Shown one piece after another: positions 1 to 8,693 of a stretch of DNA of 64,000 bases. A program made the position numbers and the translations under genes. Numbering within the stretch: the first letter of the stretch is position 1; each line of letters starts with the position of its first letter. The notes below the pieces were generated by a model. The model was not told the origin of the DNA and searched no databases. It saw nothing but the letters and a program-made list of their open reading frames with translations. The stretch is from a virus, in the IMG/VR virus record IMGVR_UViG_3300048927_000250, positions 1 to 64,000 of that record. One strand, 5' to 3'.

Positions 1-1538
1 CTGACCTGCTGCCTTCCAGCGGTAACCAGGTTTCCGATGCGTACTTCGTGGGTGTAAACCTGTGGGTATGGAACGGCACCACCTGGATTGACAACGGTAG
101 CTTCCAAGGCCCACAAGGCCTGAAAGGTGATAAGGGCGACAAAGGGGACAAAGGTGATACTGGTACTACCGGTAAATCTGCGTACCAGTCCGCCGTTGAT
201 TCTGGGTTCTCTGGCACTGAATCTGCGTGGGTAACCTCGCTGAAAGGTACCACTGGTAAGTCCGCGTATCAGTCTGCGGTTGACGGCGGTTACGCTGGCA
301 CCGAAGCACAGTGGGTTGCTTCCCTGAAAGGGACCAACGGTACTAACGGTACGTCACTGGTTCCGAAAGGAACTGTTGCTGACCTGACCGCACTGAACGC
401 AGTGGCTAACCCGGTTGCTGGCTGGCTGTACAACATGACCTCTACGGGTCACGCGTACGTCTACAGCGGTAGCGCATGGGTCGACCAGGGCGATTGGCGT
501 GGCCTCCAGGGCATCCAAGGTCTGACGGGCGACCAAGGTGTTAAAGGTGATACCGGCGACGGCTATCGCTATAAAGGCACCGTGGCAACGACCGGCGACC
601 TGCCAACCACCGGCCAAGTGAAAGGTGACACCTACTTCGTAGGCACCAACATGAAGGTCTGGAACGGCACCGACTGGGATGACGGCGGCAACTTCCAGGG
701 TCCGCAAGGTATCCAGGGTGAAAAAGGTGACATTGGTGCGGGCATCAAGATTCTCGGTAAGAAAGACACCGAAGAAGACTTGCCAGCAACTGCCGATGCA
801 GCCGGTGACGGTTACATGGTAGGCACCAACTTCTGGGTGTGGGACGGCACGGCATTCGTGAACGTCGGCGCAATCCAGGGGCCGAAAGGTGACCAAGGTC
901 TCCGCGGTATCCAGGGCCTGAAAGGTGATAAGGGTGACAAGGGTGATAAGGGTGACACCGGTGACAAAGGTACCGCGTGGGTTGTCCTGGCACGTCCGCC
1001 AGCTGCGGCTGATGGTCGTATCGGTGACTACTACCTGAACTCCTCTACTCTCCAGTTCTTCGTGAAAACCTCTGACGTTCTGTGGGGCCCTCTGGGTTAC
1101 CTCGGCGGCGGTAACGTGTACGACGGTCCTCAGGACGGTAAAGCGTACGCCCGTAAAGACGGCACATGGGTTCTCGTTGACGTTCTGGAAGCTCCAGACG
1201 ACGGTAAGCAGTACGTGCGTAAAGGCAAAGCGTGGGTTAGCTTCGACCATTACGACATGCCGCTGATTACGGTCACTGCGGGTGCGGTAGATGCGAGCAA
1301 AGGTAACGCCTATAAGCTCGATGCCACCGTGAACACCACGATTGCGTTCAGTAACCTCCCAGCCAACCGCGTGCAGACTCTGGTCCTCACGATGATGGGC
1401 AAAGGTGGCAACCTGACGTGGCCAGCAGCACTCAAGTGGTCGAATGCGGAAGCACCGACTCTGGGTACTACGCTGACCAACATCGTGGTTTACTGGGACG
1501 GCACGAACCTGACCGGCTCTGTTGGTCAGACCGTGTAA
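1..1538 (+). CDS. Collagen-like tail fibre protein, 5' end outside window
   Basis: Partial gene. The frame is already open at base 3 and reads DLLPSSGNQVSDAYFVG before the first possible start (GTG at 48). This matches internal repeats such as GDTYFVGTN and GDGYMVGTN, so the true start lies upstream. The visible protein is built from Gly-X-Y collagen-like runs (GDKGDKGDKGDTG), two GKSAYQSAV...GTE..WV.SLKG motifs, at least three Y-VGTN--VW-GT-W carbohydrate-binding-like repeats, and a C-terminal beta-rich domain ending GSVGQTV. Family knowledge: such fibres form trimers and carry receptor-binding tips of long or side tail fibres. A terminator follows, and the next gene looks like its assembly protein. 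The fibre identity is well supported; the receptor is unknown. Confidence 0.85.
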   Translation, partial: DLLPSSGNQVSDAYFVGVNLWVWNGTTWIDNGSFQGPQGLKGDKGDKGDKGDTGTTGKSAYQSAVDSGFSGTESAWVTSLKGTTGKSAYQSAVDGGYAGTEAQWVASLKGTNGTNGTSLVPKGTVADLTALNAVANPVAGWLYNMTSTGHAYVYSGSAWVDQGDWRGLQGIQGLTGDQGVKGDTGDGYRYKGTVATTGDLPTTGQVKGDTYFVGTNMKVWNGTDWDDGGNFQGPQGIQGEKGDIGAGIKILGKKDTEEDLPATADAAGDGYMVGTNFWVWDGTAFVNVGAIQGPKGDQGLRGIQGLKGDKGDKGDKGDTGDKGTAWVVLARPPAAADGRIGDYYLNSSTLQFFVKTSDVLWGPLGYLGGGNVYDGPQDGKAYARKDGTWVLVDVLEAPDDGKQYVRKGKAWVSFDHYDMPLITVTAGAVDASKGNAYKLDATVNTTIAFSNLPANRVQTLVLTMMGKGGNLTWPAALKWSNAEAPTLGTTLTNIVVYWDGTNLTGSVGQTV

Positions 1539-1544
1539 TTGATT

Positions 1545-1572
1545 AGGGCGGGGAAACCCGCCCTTCTCTTTT
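1545..1572 (+). terminator. Rho-independent terminator after tail fibre
   Basis: A seven-pair GGGCGGG/CCCGCCC stem with a GAAA loop is followed by TTCTCTTTT. It lies just behind the fibre stop codon and ends at the Shine-Dalgarno of the next gene. Confidence 0.8.
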
Positions 1573-1582
1573 GGAGCCAAAG

Positions 1583-2263
1583 ATGATTGTAAACAGTTCT
1601 ACCCCGCTCATTCGTCCGTACGACCGTGACGGTAACCTGGTTATGCAATGGCCGGTGTACCTGATTGACGTACGTCGCGAGTGGCCGAACGTCAGTTTCT
1701 CAACGGAACAAAACGAAGAGAACCTGTACGACTTCGGTTACTGGCCACTGCTGCCGGGTACGCGCCCAACGGGTGACGTAGTAACGGAAACCACCCCTAT
1801 CCTGGTTGACGGGAAGTGGGTGCAGCAGTACGAAGTCCGCGCTTATAACCCGGATGAAATCCAGCAGCAGTTCCAGGACGCAATGGCTGTTGCCTACGCG
1901 CGTCTGGACGGTCTTCTGGAAAACACCTACGGTCTGGGGTTCTCGTACACGAAATCTGAAGGCGTTGTCCATCAGTTCTCGTTGACGTCGGATAACCAGC
2001 AGCTGATGACCGGTTTGCATTTGCTTGCGAAACAGTCTGATGGTACCCGCGTGTTCAAACTCCGGACGCTGAGCAATATCACGGTGGATTACACCGCCGA
2101 AGAAGTCATTGCTCTGACAACGGCGTTGATGGAGTACGTGGTAAAAGTCCTGGAGAAACTCTGGGAACTGATGGATGACATTTCTGTCGCCACCCAGGTC
2201 AGTGAGATTCCGGAAATTCCGGATGTCATCACCACTGATTTCCTGGAACGTACCGCAGCGTAA
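1583..2263 (+). CDS. Putative tail fibre assembly/chaperone-like protein
   Basis: 226 residues. The ATG at 1583 is chosen because GGAG (1573-1576) lies six bases upstream; the TTG at 1571 overlaps that ribosome site. The N-terminal half holds a short beta-rich segment (PVYLIDVRREWPNVSF, FGYWPLLP). The middle has a helical stretch (QQFQDAMAVAYARLDGLL), and the C-terminal half resembles the four-helix region of DUF4376/tail-fibre-assembly proteins (FKLRTLSNITVDYTAEEVIAL). Its place directly behind a fibre gene fits a chaperone or a short structural fibre attachment protein. The family match is by eye. Confidence 0.5.
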   Translation: MIVNSSTPLIRPYDRDGNLVMQWPVYLIDVRREWPNVSFSTEQNEENLYDFGYWPLLPGTRPTGDVVTETTPILVDGKWVQQYEVRAYNPDEIQQQFQDAMAVAYARLDGLLENTYGLGFSYTKSEGVVHQFSLTSDNQQLMTGLHLLAKQSDGTRVFKLRTLSNITVDYTAEEVIALTTALMEYVVKVLEKLWELMDDISVATQVSEIPEIPDVITTDFLERTAA

Positions 2264-2271
2264 TAAACCAA

Positions 2272-2301
2272 AAGAGGACTGGTTTCCCAGTCCTCTTTTT
2301 T
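2272..2301 (+). terminator. Rho-independent terminator
   Basis: A ten-pair AGAGGACTGG/CCAGTCCTCT stem is followed by a run of T. It closes the fibre/assembly unit. A candidate late promoter lies about 30 bases further on. Confidence 0.85.
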
Positions 2302-2332
2302 ATTCTCTTTTTCAGCACCATTATAGGGCAGT

Positions 2333-2343
2333 TTACTATGACC
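2333..2343 (+). promoter_or_regulatory. Candidate TATG-type late promoter
   Basis: TTACTATGACC lies between the terminator at 2272-2301 and the start at 2372. The identical 11-mer occurs on the minus strand at 59692-59702, also between a terminator and a gene. A TATG core is, as I recall, typical of phiKZ late promoters. Activity is inferred. Confidence 0.5.
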
Positions 2344-2371
2344 TCAGCCCGTAACTACCTAAGGGACAACC

Positions 2372-3304
2372 ATGTTAGAATCCATGAACATGTCCGGAGG
2401 AGCGCAAGCTAACTACTTCCCTAACTCTGGACCCGGAAATAAAACCCTGGCCGCCGGGGATGCCACGCACGGATATTTCGGTACAGTGACCACGACCGAC
2501 ATGTTCACAGCCTCCGAGGTTGATAGCTTCCTGGTAGGCTTGACCGGGACCGCGTACGGCCCTTCTGATTTGGTCTGGCACAAATTCGTGCTTGACGGTA
2601 AATTCCTTTTTGTGCCCAATCGGGCTTTCCGTTCCACAACGTGGAACAACATTTATAATGCATCGTTGATGTACGGCGTGGATGGAAACGGTGCCTACCC
2701 GCCTGCCGCCGGTGGCGTCAATCAGTTATACCAGGTGAGTAAGAAAGTCGGTGGTCGTACCTTCGGGTTTAAGGTGCGTACCGTGAAAGGAGGGTTAACT
2801 GACCCACTCTCCGCTTTGAGTACCGCCGATGCTTCCGAATACAACCGACTCCTGATGTCGTTGACGACCGGTAAGTTCGGGACGATGACGATAGCGCAGT
2901 TGGACCTCAACGTCTACGAAGAGACACAAACAACGTATTCGGCGAACACTAACAACAACTGGGTACGATTCAATACGGCTTCGGCGCAAACTAACAAAAC
3001 GGCAGCGTACAATTGGCGACCGGTGTTGGAACTGACCAGTACGGGTGAAAGTCTGGTTGCCGCCATGAACGTGGCGATGCGAAACACGGTGTTAGGCGAG
3101 CAAGCGAAAAGTGGATACCTGGGCGACCTTGACGTGATATCCGCTGCCACGCAGATTGTTCCGACACAACCACCGGTTAACAGTTACCCGGATACCGGTG
3201 TTGGTAGTGGGCTCTACGCAACCTTAGTTTCGGCCAGTACCGTAGTTTCCCAGAGCAATAACTGGTCAGCTGCACGCGGTACCGCCACCTACGTAACGGA
3301 GTAA
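2372..3304 (+). CDS. Structural paralog 1 (block A, position 1)
   Basis: 310 residues, first of six tandem paralogs. It starts MLESMNMSGG without a fibronectin-like domain. It then carries the shared domain: SGPGNK...GYFGTV near residue 20-40, WHKFVLDGKFLFVP near 70, an IYNASLMYGVDGNG segment, and a W-x-PVLEL signature near 215. About 88 extra residues follow. Its closest partner by eye is the gene at 5168, which has the same N-terminus and the same layout with a C-terminal extension. Likely a virion surface or adsorption protein (fibre or decoration), judged from neighbouring fibre genes. No catalytic motif seen. Confidence 0.6.
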   Translation: MLESMNMSGGAQANYFPNSGPGNKTLAAGDATHGYFGTVTTTDMFTASEVDSFLVGLTGTAYGPSDLVWHKFVLDGKFLFVPNRAFRSTTWNNIYNASLMYGVDGNGAYPPAAGGVNQLYQVSKKVGGRTFGFKVRTVKGGLTDPLSALSTADASEYNRLLMSLTTGKFGTMTIAQLDLNVYEETQTTYSANTNNNWVRFNTASAQTNKTAAYNWRPVLELTSTGESLVAAMNVAMRNTVLGEQAKSGYLGDLDVISAATQIVPTQPPVNSYPDTGVGSGLYATLVSASTVVSQSNNWSAARGTATYVTE

Positions 3305-3309
3305 TAACG

Positions 3310-4275
3310 ATGGGTAACAAACTCTCTTGGGTAAATAACAACGCCCTGGCAACGAACGTGGAGATTTACCGTTCACTGACCCCGCTGGATACCGCAAACT
3401 TGTCTAACCCACTCATCACCCTGACCAATGGGGAAACGGCATGGGAAGACACGGGTGTTGTCTACGGGGCCACGTACAACTACGTGATTCAGATGGTCAC
3501 GAAAGACGGCTCTCAGAAAGCACCCACGCGAAACATTGTAATGCAAACGGGACTCGGGCGTGGTCTGGGGCCGAACCTCCTACAACAAGGTGATGAACGT
3601 CTGGGGTACTTCGGTTCCATCGCCGCCACCGATTTTATCCCCGCTGCCACCCTTCAGGCTTCGCAAGCCGGGTCCGGGTTGTCGGTCAGTGGAACTGCGA
3701 CATGGCACAAGTTCGTCCGTCGTGGGAAAATATTGTACGTACCCAATACGTACCTGAGTTCCGCGGTCACCATGACGCAACTTTATCAGGCTGGTTGGGT
3801 GTTCGGTACAGACGATAACGGCCCAACCGACGGACAGTTGAGTACGGCACAAAACCAGCGCCGGGTAGTCAGCTATCGCGGTGACCGGTACTTCCTCCGT
3901 CTACCGCGCGGGTACGCTGACGCCGATAACGCCAACCAGTACGACCTAAGTAATACCACCGGTCTGAATCACGATAACGTGGCGAACACCCCTGAGTGCG
4001 AGTTCAACGACCTCTTCTATCCAGTGGTCCAAAACACGCCGTTGAAACAGCGCCTGTTCAATGTGGATAGCATTACCGCTGCCAACTTCGTGGTATCCAG
4101 TACTCGTGCAGTGCTGTGCCAGGAAGTGAGCGTTTCGAAAGGGGCGATGTTATCGCGCGGTAACTCGAACGGGTTGACGGGAAGGGACATCATGACGTAT
4201 ATGCAAGCGATTCCCACTGCCCGTGCCGCATCCACCTTGCTTTGGTACCCTGTTTTAGAGCTGATAGAGGATTAA
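3310..4275 (+). CDS. Structural paralog 2 with fibronectin-like N-domain (block A, position 2)
   Basis: 321 residues, starting five bases after the previous stop. Residues 1-80 look like a fibronectin type III-type beta sandwich (LSWVNNN..NVEIYRSLTPLD, then YNYVIQMV). The shared domain follows: LGPNLLQQGDERLGYFGSI, TWHKFVRRGKILYVP, VFGTDDNGP, ending LLWYPVLELIED. It pairs best with the gene at 6437 (both have NDL-YP---P--QRL-N and end WYPVLEL). Probably a tail or capsid surface protein; Ig/FnIII domains on phage virions often bind host glycans weakly. Confidence 0.6.
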   Translation: MGNKLSWVNNNALATNVEIYRSLTPLDTANLSNPLITLTNGETAWEDTGVVYGATYNYVIQMVTKDGSQKAPTRNIVMQTGLGRGLGPNLLQQGDERLGYFGSIAATDFIPAATLQASQAGSGLSVSGTATWHKFVRRGKILYVPNTYLSSAVTMTQLYQAGWVFGTDDNGPTDGQLSTAQNQRRVVSYRGDRYFLRLPRGYADADNANQYDLSNTTGLNHDNVANTPECEFNDLFYPVVQNTPLKQRLFNVDSITAANFVVSSTRAVLCQEVSVSKGAMLSRGNSNGLTGRDIMTYMQAIPTARAASTLLWYPVLELIED

Positions 4276-4278
4276 TGA

Positions 4279-5157
4279 ATGGCCATCAAACTCGATTGGA
4301 AAGACCTCTCGCTTAAAGGTTACACCGGGGTAAACATTTACCGTAATGCCGGTAAGTTCGACATGAGTCAGGCGTTACCTGCTCCACTGGTGGCGAACCT
4401 GGCGGCGAACACCGTTACGTATACCGACACCACCGCTGTGAAGAACACATCGTACAGCTACCTCATTGCCGGGGTAAAGGACGGTAAGGTTACTGGTGGT
4501 GTACCGTTCACAGCGGGGAACTACAACGACACCGGACCAGGCCCCACTACCTTAGCCCGAGGTGATTGGTTCTGTGGGTACTTCGGTGAGGTGAGCAGTG
4601 CTGACCTCTTTACCACCGGCGACATCAAAACCCAAATCCCGACTACCGCCGGGATGACTCTGAATACCATCAGCACCTGGTACAAGTTCATCTATAACGG
4701 GAAAATAATCTTCACCCCGGGAATTTCTATCGGTACGGTATCCTGGTTTGCCGTCTATGCCGCTGGACTAATCTACGGTACCGACGACAACGGAAATGTA
4801 CCTTCAGGCGCTAACCCTAACCCCACACCTAAAAATCAGATGGCAAGGATGACAAAAGGTGGGTGGAGTTTTATCTTCAGAGCGCCAAAAGGGGTTGCTG
4901 CCGCAGTTAACTCCCAGGTCGCCCTCTGGGCGAATACCGAAGTACTGGAGATATTTGACCGAATGTATCTCAACAACCCTGGTACTTACGGTAAGGGGAG
5001 GTTCCTCGACCTACCGGTTGTCGCAGGAATTTATACCAACAACTGGTTTGCGAATAACGTGGTCGCAATAATGGCACCGCCATCAGGACTAACCAGCAAC
5101 GTACCAACCACGGCATTCAACAACTGGGTACCGGTGCTGGAGCTTGAATTCCTCTGA
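4279..5157 (+). CDS. Structural paralog 3 with fibronectin-like N-domain (block A, position 3)
   Basis: 292 residues. The ATG at 4279 follows AGAGG and the previous stop by three bases. The FnIII-like N-domain (GVNIYRNAGKFD, SYSYLIAGV) is followed by NDTGPGPTTLARGDWFCGYFGEV, TWYKFIYNGKIIFTP, IYGTDDNGN and the C-terminal signature NNWVPVLELEFL. It is closest to the gene at 7404 (both carry DTGPGP-L-RG-W--GYFG). This ends the first three-gene block. Confidence 0.6.
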   Translation: MAIKLDWKDLSLKGYTGVNIYRNAGKFDMSQALPAPLVANLAANTVTYTDTTAVKNTSYSYLIAGVKDGKVTGGVPFTAGNYNDTGPGPTTLARGDWFCGYFGEVSSADLFTTGDIKTQIPTTAGMTLNTISTWYKFIYNGKIIFTPGISIGTVSWFAVYAAGLIYGTDDNGNVPSGANPNPTPKNQMARMTKGGWSFIFRAPKGVAAAVNSQVALWANTEVLEIFDRMYLNNPGTYGKGRFLDLPVVAGIYTNNWFANNVVAIMAPPSGLTSNVPTTAFNNWVPVLELEFL

Positions 5158-5167
5158 GGGTAGCACC

Positions 5168-6421
5168 ATGCTCGAAATGATGATGGGTGGGTCCGGAAGA
5201 GTCTACCCTTGGTCCGGGCCCGGGAACAAGAAGTTGAAGTTCGGTACCCGCGACCTCGGGTACTTTGGGGAAGTTACACAAGCGGAATTGTTTGGTAACG
5301 ATGAAGTCTGGGGGATGGTTAAGCCTGCAACCGGAACCAAGAACAATGCTACCCTGAATGTTTGGTTGAAGTTCATTCTGGATGGGAGAGTGTTGTACAC
5401 GCCGAAGTACCCGATTACAATGGGGACTAAGTGGGAAGACCTGTACGCCGCCGGAGCCGTATACGGGGTTAAAGGGAATGGGGATGCGCCGGTACCGGCG
5501 GGCGGTGCGGTTGACCAGTTCAGGATGGTGACAAAGATTGAAAAGATTGTCGGAGTCAATAAAATCTGGCCGTTGAAGCTTCAATTGATGTCCGGGGCCA
5601 ATAGCCTCATCAACTCCACCAATGACTGGGCGAGTGACCGCTCGGAATGGGACCGTCTCTGGACACCGTTCTTTGCGCAGAAGTGGGAAACCTACGGCTG
5701 GCAGGAAATGAACCAGGGGTACATCAACCGTCTTGCTACCATCAAGGAACGAAATGGCGACGGGACGAACTACGGTACCCGTGGCGGGAACAACACTATC
5801 GCACTGAAGAACTACATCGCGATGAACACCACGTCATCGTCGATAAGTTGGCGACCAGTGTTGGAACTCATTAATGACCCGAACATGGCGCTAAGTCCAT
5901 ACCTTCCTTACTTCGCAGTAAGTGGTGGACAGAAGAACTTCTTCCCGGTCTTTGATGATGACGGCGTAGCGCCACTCAAAGGCGTCGGTAACGTCAGAGG
6001 ATACAATTCCCATCAGTTAGGTGTCATGCTCGGTTTCGACACAAAGACCGAACAAGTCTGGTTGGAACCGTCTACTGGGAAACAAGTCCTGACCGCTGAC
6101 TTCACCGACACCAGTGAACTCGTCCCTCTGCGCAACATGACGCTCCGTAACAGTGCTATGACACCGCAAGTGGTGAATGTGCAGACAGGTCGCGAGGAAG
6201 TGTTCGTTAACGTCCCTCAAGCCACCGTGACGCTCACCGCAGCCGTAGAGACTGTAGATGCCGGGTTAATCTCTCCGCAGCGTGTGGTGGCGATAAGGAC
6301 CGCACAGCAGCCTATCCTGGATTATACGGTAAAAGGATACGAAGGTTCCGTTGACTTCTCCAACAGCGCGAAACAAAACGCACCATCACCAACCTTTACC
6401 ATCGAAGCCGATGGGACGTAA
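5168..6421 (+). CDS. Structural paralog 4 with long C-terminal extension (block B, position 1)
   Basis: 417 residues. The ATG at 5168 is preferred over one at 5144: it has GAGGG upstream, and its product (MLEMMMGGSG..SGPGNK) aligns with MLESMNMSGG..SGPGNK of the gene at 2372, while 5144 lies inside the previous gene. It lacks the FnIII-like domain. The shared domain ends SISWRPVLELIND near residue 235. About 180 further residues follow (YFAVSGGQKNFFPVFDDDG and a beta-rich tail), roughly twice the extension of its partner. Likely a virion surface protein; the extension may be a separate binding or polymerisation domain. Confidence 0.6.
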   Translation: MLEMMMGGSGRVYPWSGPGNKKLKFGTRDLGYFGEVTQAELFGNDEVWGMVKPATGTKNNATLNVWLKFILDGRVLYTPKYPITMGTKWEDLYAAGAVYGVKGNGDAPVPAGGAVDQFRMVTKIEKIVGVNKIWPLKLQLMSGANSLINSTNDWASDRSEWDRLWTPFFAQKWETYGWQEMNQGYINRLATIKERNGDGTNYGTRGGNNTIALKNYIAMNTTSSSISWRPVLELINDPNMALSPYLPYFAVSGGQKNFFPVFDDDGVAPLKGVGNVRGYNSHQLGVMLGFDTKTEQVWLEPSTGKQVLTADFTDTSELVPLRNMTLRNSAMTPQVVNVQTGREEVFVNVPQATVTLTAAVETVDAGLISPQRVVAIRTAQQPILDYTVKGYEGSVDFSNSAKQNAPSPTFTIEADGT

Positions 6422-6436
6422 TAGAACGAGGCCACT

Positions 6437-7399
6437 ATGTTCATTGACTTGAGCTGGACAGACCTGAACAGCGTAGCAACCAAGCTGGAGATTTTTCGTG
6501 GAGATGCACCACTTGACCGCCTAAACCTCCCGAGTACTCCAATTGCCACGCTTACTAACGGTGAGACGTCGTACCGCGACGAGTCTAACATTCTTCTGGG
6601 GAAAGACTACTACTACGTGTTCGTGAACACCACGGCCACTGACCGCATCGTGTCCCAGAACTACAAAATCAACGCCGTTACCCGTCGTGGCCCCGGTCCA
6701 CAGAAACTGAAACAGGGTGACAACAGTCTCGGGTACTTTGGGACCATTCAGTCCGGTGAGTTCGTTAACGGTTCCGAGTTCGTTGATTTAACCGGCGTGA
6801 AGAACTTTGCGTCAGGGGTAGCGGTCTTGAACCCGTTCCCGATTTGGCACAAGTTCGTTCGTAACAACAAGGTGTTGATTATTCCAGAGGGACCCATTGC
6901 CAGCACGGCAAGTTGGTTACAGTTGTACCAGGCAGGGATGGTTTACGGTACGGATGACAACGGTCCGATGCCACCTGCCGCCCCAGTAAAACAGTCTGCG
7001 AAAATCACCATCGGTAAGGATGTTTTTCGTGTCCGCTTGCTTAAAGGGATGACGGACCAGGCCTATACGGATTACCCCGCCACCGTACTGACCCCTAACG
7101 AGTGGAACGACCTGGTTTATCCACTGGGTCATGCGGTGCCCGCTGACCAGCGCCTGGAAAACATTTATCTCAACGGGAAGTCGACCTCTGCTATCTGTGG
7201 TGCGGGCAATACGAGCGGGTTCAGCCTGGTCCAGGAACTCGCCACGATTTCGTCAGCCAGCGCCCGCGGACAAGCCGTCAGCAATGACGACACCGCCGCC
7301 GACACCAGCGCGTACATCGCCTCCCGCACTACCGTAACAACCAGCTCAGCGAGTGCTTCGTATTACTGGTACCCCGTGTTAGAATTGGTTGAGGGTTAA
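6437..7399 (+). CDS. Structural paralog 5 with fibronectin-like N-domain (block B, position 2)
   Basis: 320 residues. FnIII-like N-domain (LSWTDLNSVATKLEIFRGDAP, YYYVFVNTT), then GPGPQKLKQGDNSLGYFGTI, IWHKFVRNNKVLIIP, MVYGTDDNGPMPP and the end signature YYWYPVLELVEG. Best partner is the gene at 3310. It keeps the block order seen in the first triad, which is the main evidence that three genes were duplicated together. Confidence 0.6.
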   Translation: MFIDLSWTDLNSVATKLEIFRGDAPLDRLNLPSTPIATLTNGETSYRDESNILLGKDYYYVFVNTTATDRIVSQNYKINAVTRRGPGPQKLKQGDNSLGYFGTIQSGEFVNGSEFVDLTGVKNFASGVAVLNPFPIWHKFVRNNKVLIIPEGPIASTASWLQLYQAGMVYGTDDNGPMPPAAPVKQSAKITIGKDVFRVRLLKGMTDQAYTDYPATVLTPNEWNDLVYPLGHAVPADQRLENIYLNGKSTSAICGAGNTSGFSLVQELATISSASARGQAVSNDDTAADTSAYIASRTTVTTSSASASYYWYPVLELVEG

Positions 7400-7403
7400 T
7401 GTC

Positions 7404-8318
7404 ATGTCTATTCGTATCGCCTTTACTAATCCTAATAATGCTGACACCATTAAGGTTTACCGCGCAACCAGTAAAATTGAGTTGTCAGCCCTTCCTGACC
7501 CAATCGCCACCTTAGCGGGAACAGCCACATCGTTCTCTGATGTTACTGCTGCGCGTAACACCGTGTACTATTACGTTATCGGTAGCTACAAGGGTGACGA
7601 CGTCATCTTCACGCAGAACCAACAATACGGTTACTTCCCGGACACCGGTCCTGGACCGTCTAAACTGTTGCGTGGGAACTGGAACGAAGGGTACTTCGGA
7701 ACCTGTACGCAAGCTGAATTGTTTGCCGCGCAAGAACTGTGTACCGCGTTAGGTTACGTCCCCAACGGTGCGGTCAACACCACGGCGTCCAATGTCTGGC
7801 ACAAGTTTATCCTGGATGGGAAAATCCTGTTTATCCCGGATTTATGTATGGCAGCAGATGGTTGGTTATACATCTACCGCGCTGGCTTGGTGTACGGGGT
7901 AGACGGTTACGGGGACCGCCCGGCGTCGTTTTCTGGTGGTAACTACAACCAAAAGAAAACAGTGACTAAGAACAACCGTACCTACCTGGTCCGCCTCATG
8001 AAGGCCACTGCTGCGCCAACGTCGGAGCTGGTGACCGACCTGACGAATGGCGACGCACGCTGGGGTGAGGGTGAGTGGAACCGCACGATGGGACGGTTGG
8101 GTTGTGGTACGTACAACTTTAGTACGCGCTCACGCCTGGGTAACAAACCGGTATACAGCACCAATAACACCCTCTTCACCGGTGCCTTGACGCAGCACAT
8201 GACGGCTAACGGAACCATCGTTCAAATGTTCGCCACGCTTGCATCAGATGTGCCAAGTACCGTGGCCTGGTCCAGTAACTACTACAACTGGCGTCCCGTA
8301 CTGGAACTCCAACTGTAG
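7404..8318 (+). CDS. Structural paralog 6 with fibronectin-like N-domain (block B, position 3)
   Basis: 304 residues. The ATG at 7404 has GAGGG eight bases upstream; the TTG at 7389 is inside the previous gene. FnIII-like N-domain (ADTIKVYRATSKIE, YYYVIGSY), then DTGPGPSKLLRGNWNEGYFGTC, WHKFILDGKILFIP, VYGVDGYGDRP and YNWRPVLELQL at the C-terminus. Partner of the gene at 4279. It is the last gene of the adsorption module and is followed by convergent terminators. Confidence 0.6.
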   Translation: MSIRIAFTNPNNADTIKVYRATSKIELSALPDPIATLAGTATSFSDVTAARNTVYYYVIGSYKGDDVIFTQNQQYGYFPDTGPGPSKLLRGNWNEGYFGTCTQAELFAAQELCTALGYVPNGAVNTTASNVWHKFILDGKILFIPDLCMAADGWLYIYRAGLVYGVDGYGDRPASFSGGNYNQKKTVTKNNRTYLVRLMKATAAPTSELVTDLTNGDARWGEGEWNRTMGRLGCGTYNFSTRSRLGNKPVYSTNNTLFTGALTQHMTANGTIVQMFATLASDVPSTVAWSSNYYNWRPVLELQL

Positions 8319-8330
8319 AGACAGCAAAAA

Positions 8331-8355
8331 AAAAGGAGGGCTTTCGCCCTCCTTT
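8331..8355. terminator. Bidirectional terminator
   Basis: AAGGAGGG/CCCTCCTT stem, with T after it on the plus strand and a nine-base T run after it on the minus strand. It separates the plus structural genes from the convergent minus gene cluster. Confidence 0.8.
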
Positions 8356-8370
8356 ATGCCCGTTTGAAAC

Positions 8371-8399
8371 AAAAAAAAAGAAGGAGCCGAAGCTCCTTC
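8371..8399 (-). terminator. Minus-strand terminator with UUCG loop
   Basis: On the minus strand GAAGGAGC-TTCG-GCTCCTTC (imperfect at the loop) is followed by nine T. It ends the minus unit whose last gene stops at 8430. Confidence 0.8.
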
Positions 8400-8429
8400 A
8401 AAAGGTATGATAATGCGGCAATGCAGTTG

Positions 8430-8693
8430 CTACATAGAAGTACGTTGAAGGATGGTCTGTACCGGGGCCCGAATAGCCGAGATACCCTCAACGAGATTTC
8501 TGTACGTAACTTCCAGCTCTTCCAACGTTACCGTTGTAACTGGAACAGTGCCTTGTGTTGTTGACTTCACGACCATCACTGCTTGACGGTAATTAGTCAA
8601 CCCGCTCATTGTGGGTTCGCTCACGGACACGACCGAACAAGCGTCGAAGAAGTACACGCCAGTAGCCGTTTCCACGCGGATGACTTTCTCCAT
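8430..8693 (-). CDS. Hypothetical protein
   Basis: 87 residues if started at the ATG at 8693 (MEKVIRVETATGVYFFDACS). This overlaps the upstream gene by 101 bases in another frame. A shorter choice, ATG at 8609 (MSGLTNYRQAV), leaves only a 17-base overlap and gives 58 residues. The N-terminal residues of the longer form look more protein-like than the competing C-terminus of the neighbour, so I keep 8693. No family recognised. Last gene before the terminators at 8331-8399. Confidence 0.5.
   Translation of the reverse strand: MEKVIRVETATGVYFFDACSVVSVSEPTMSGLTNYRQAVMVVKSTTQGTVPVTTVTLEELEVTYRNLVEGISAIRAPVQTILQRTSM

Noticed and set aside
917-960. Short repeats as a CRISPR array or DNA satellite
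   Set aside because: The repeats are in-frame Gly-Asp-Lys codons of the collagen-like part; there are no spacers.
354-1580. Long minus-strand frame of 408 codons opposite the tail fibre
   Set aside because: It is a mirror of the repetitive Gly-X-Y fibre sequence, has no sensible ribosome site, and its composition follows the codon pattern of the plus gene.
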